Below are positions 62,900 through 64,000 of a stretch of DNA of 64,000 bases, piece after piece. Numbering within the stretch: position 1 is the stretch's first letter; every line of letters starts with the position of its first letter. The stretch spans positions 1 through 64,000 of the forward strand of contig NZ_FNKU01000001.1 of NCBI RefSeq assembly GCF_900100365.1. The letters run 5' to 3'. The notes under the pieces are model-generated. The model was not told the DNA's origin. It saw nothing but the letters and a program-made list of their open reading frames with translations, and made no database searches. The position numbers and the translations under genes were made by a program. The stretch is from Pseudomonas cannabina. GTDB lineage: Bacteria; Pseudomonadota; Gammaproteobacteria; Pseudomonadales; Pseudomonadaceae.

Positions 62900-64000
62900 T
62901 CAGACGTTAAACCTGAAATGCATCACATCACCATCCTTGACGATGTATTCCTTGCCTTCCAGACGCCATTTACCGGCTTCCTTGGCACCGGCTTCACCCT
63001 TGAACTGGATGAAATCGTCATAGGCTACGACTTCGGCACGGATGAAGCCTTTTTCGAAGTCGGTATGGATCACGCCAGCGGCCTGAGGGGCGGTAGCACC
63101 AACGCGAACGGTCCAGGCGCGGACTTCTTCGACGCCGGCGGTGAAGTAGGTCTGCAGGTGGAGCATTTCGTAGCCTGCGCGAATCACACGGTTCAGGCCG
63201 GGTTCTTCAAGGCCCAGGGCTTCGAGGAACATGTCTTTTTCTTCGCCGTCGTCCAGCTCGGCGATTTCTGCTTCGATCTTGTTGCAGACCGGTACCAGCA
63301 TCGCGCCTTCTTCTTCGGCGATGGCGCGTACGACGTCCAGCAGCGGGTTGTTCTCGAAGCCGTCTTCGGCGACGTTGGCAATGTACATGACCGGCTTGGT
63401 GGTCAGCAGGTGAAAGCCACGAATGACGACTTTCTCGTCGTTGCTCATGCTCTTCATCAGGCTGCGCGCAGGCTTGCCTTCGCTGAAGTGGGCAATCAGT
63501 TGCTCAAGCAGGCCTTTCTGGACCACTGCGTCCTTGTCGCCGCCCTTGTCGCCGCCCTTGGCGTTGCGTGCGACTTTTTGCAACTGCTTTTCACAGCTGT
63601 CGAGGTCGGCGAAGATCAGCTCGAGGTCGATGATCTCGATGTCGCGCTTGGGGTCGACGCTGTTGGAGACGTGAATCACGTTTTCATCTTCGAAGCAGCG
63701 CACTACGTGGGCGATGGCATCGGTCTCGCGGATGTTGGCGAGGAATTTGTTGCCCAGGCCTTCACCCTTGGAGGCACCTGCCACGAGGCCGGCGATGTCG
63801 ACGAACTCCATAGTGGTCGGCAGGATGCGCTTCGGGTTGACGATGGCTGCCAGAGCCGCGAGGCGTGGATCAGGCATCGGCACGATGCCGCTGTTCGGCT
63901 CGATGGTGCAGAAGGGGAAGTTCTCGGCCGCAATACCGGATTTGGTCAGGGCGTTGAACAGGGTGGACTTGCCGACGTTAGGCAGGCCGACGATGCCGCA
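62900..64000 (-). CDS. ychF: Ribosome-binding ATPase YchF (partial, start outside window)
   Basis: 366 codons are visible, and the window ends a few codons into the gene. The P-loop [15 protein letters not shown] near the visible start, [33 protein letters not shown] (G3 motif), and a C-terminal TGS domain ([35 protein letters not shown]) identify YchF/OLA1. It is a universally conserved ATPase that binds ribosomes and responds to redox stress. An insert with GGDKGGDK near residue 150 is a small local repeat. Core gene bordering the defence island. Confidence 0.96.
   Translation of the reverse strand, partial: CGIVGLPNVGKSTLFNALTKSGIAAENFPFCTIEPNSGIVPMPDPRLAALAAIVNPKRILPTTMEFVDIAGLVAGASKGEGLGNKFLANIRETDAIAHVVRCFEDENVIHVSNSVDPKRDIEIIDLELIFADLDSCEKQLQKVARNAKGGDKGGDKDAVVQKGLLEQLIAHFSEGKPARSLMKSMSNDEKVVIRGFHLLTTKPVMYIANVAEDGFENNPLLDVVRAIAEEEGAMLVPVCNKIEAEIAELDDGEEKDMFLEALGLEEPGLNRVIRAGYEMLHLQTYFTAGVEEVRAWTVRVGATAPQAAGVIHTDFEKGFIRAEVVAYDDFIQFKGEAGAKEAGKWRLEGKEYIVKDGDVMHFRFNV

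Noticed and set aside
1..64000. CRISPR arrays, rRNA genes and riboswitches
   Set aside because: Looked for by eye and none seen; repeated sequences are all accounted for by IS elements, MITEs and the short repeats listed.

Overview
The window reads as chromosome of a plant-associated Pseudomonas of the P. syringae group. The reasons are the codon usage and protein similarity of the core genes (ychF at the right end, a tRNA-Met, a J-domain protein and a methyl-accepting chemotaxis protein in the middle), an ABC-transporter-dependent rhamnose O-antigen locus, and heavy loading with IS5-family elements and their MITEs. I recognised families by reading; no database search was possible.

Layout. 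(1) 1-20.7 kb is an integrated, decayed prophage or phage-like island whose integrase (19290-20531) lies beside tRNA-Met (20699-20775). From the integrase leftwards it carries a set of small overlapping ORFs, a DUF927-type primase/helicase, an iteron-like G/C-tract region, a HicA-HicB-SecB-like toxin-antitoxin-chaperone module, a VasI-like secreted protein, a DUF2280 terminase-small-like gene, tail genes with a large tape measure protein, and a serine recombinase. The large terminase, portal, capsid and tail-tube genes are missing. (2) 20.8-25.6 kb is core: J-domain protein, chemotaxis receptor, family-2 glycosyltransferase. (3) 25.6-36.3 kb is an IS-bracketed, decaying set of surface-polysaccharide genes: a GT-C-like membrane protein with a nonsense codon, a frameshifted acyltransferase and a tandem glycosyltransferase. 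(4) 36.3-53.8 kb is one minus-strand O-antigen cluster: rmlB, rmlD, rmlA, a glycosyltransferase, rmlC, wzm, wzt, a 1,623-residue methyltransferase/kinase-like/coiled-coil/double-glycosyltransferase protein, a DUF2142 membrane protein, fdtB, a gtrB-like gene, an fdtC-fdtA fusion and gtrA. (5) 54.1-62.8 kb is a second integrative island beside ychF with a P4-type integrase, a truncated alpA, and a Gabija-like (gajA/gajB) plus SIR2 defence locus broken by MITEs and an IS.

How the genes work together. RmlB makes dTDP-4-keto-6-deoxyglucose. RmlC and RmlD turn it into dTDP-L-rhamnose for the backbone, while the FdtA and FdtC domains and FdtB turn the same intermediate into dTDP-3-acetamido-3,6-dideoxyhexose (probably Fuc3NAc). 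The large fusion protein probably polymerises and caps the rhamnan, Wzm/Wzt exports it, and GtrB/GtrA/DUF2142 probably add the amino-sugar branch on the periplasmic side.

Mobile DNA is the main shaping force: four copies of a 1,209-bp IS5-family element (called IS-B here), three copies of a 1,178-bp IS5-family element (IS-A), seven copies of a 99-bp MITE whose ends match IS-B (MITE-A) and three copies of a 100-bp MITE (MITE-B). Four MITE-A copies sit inside genes, and removing the MITE plus one target duplication restores the frame in three of them. IS-A inserted in all three cases at the junction of another element.
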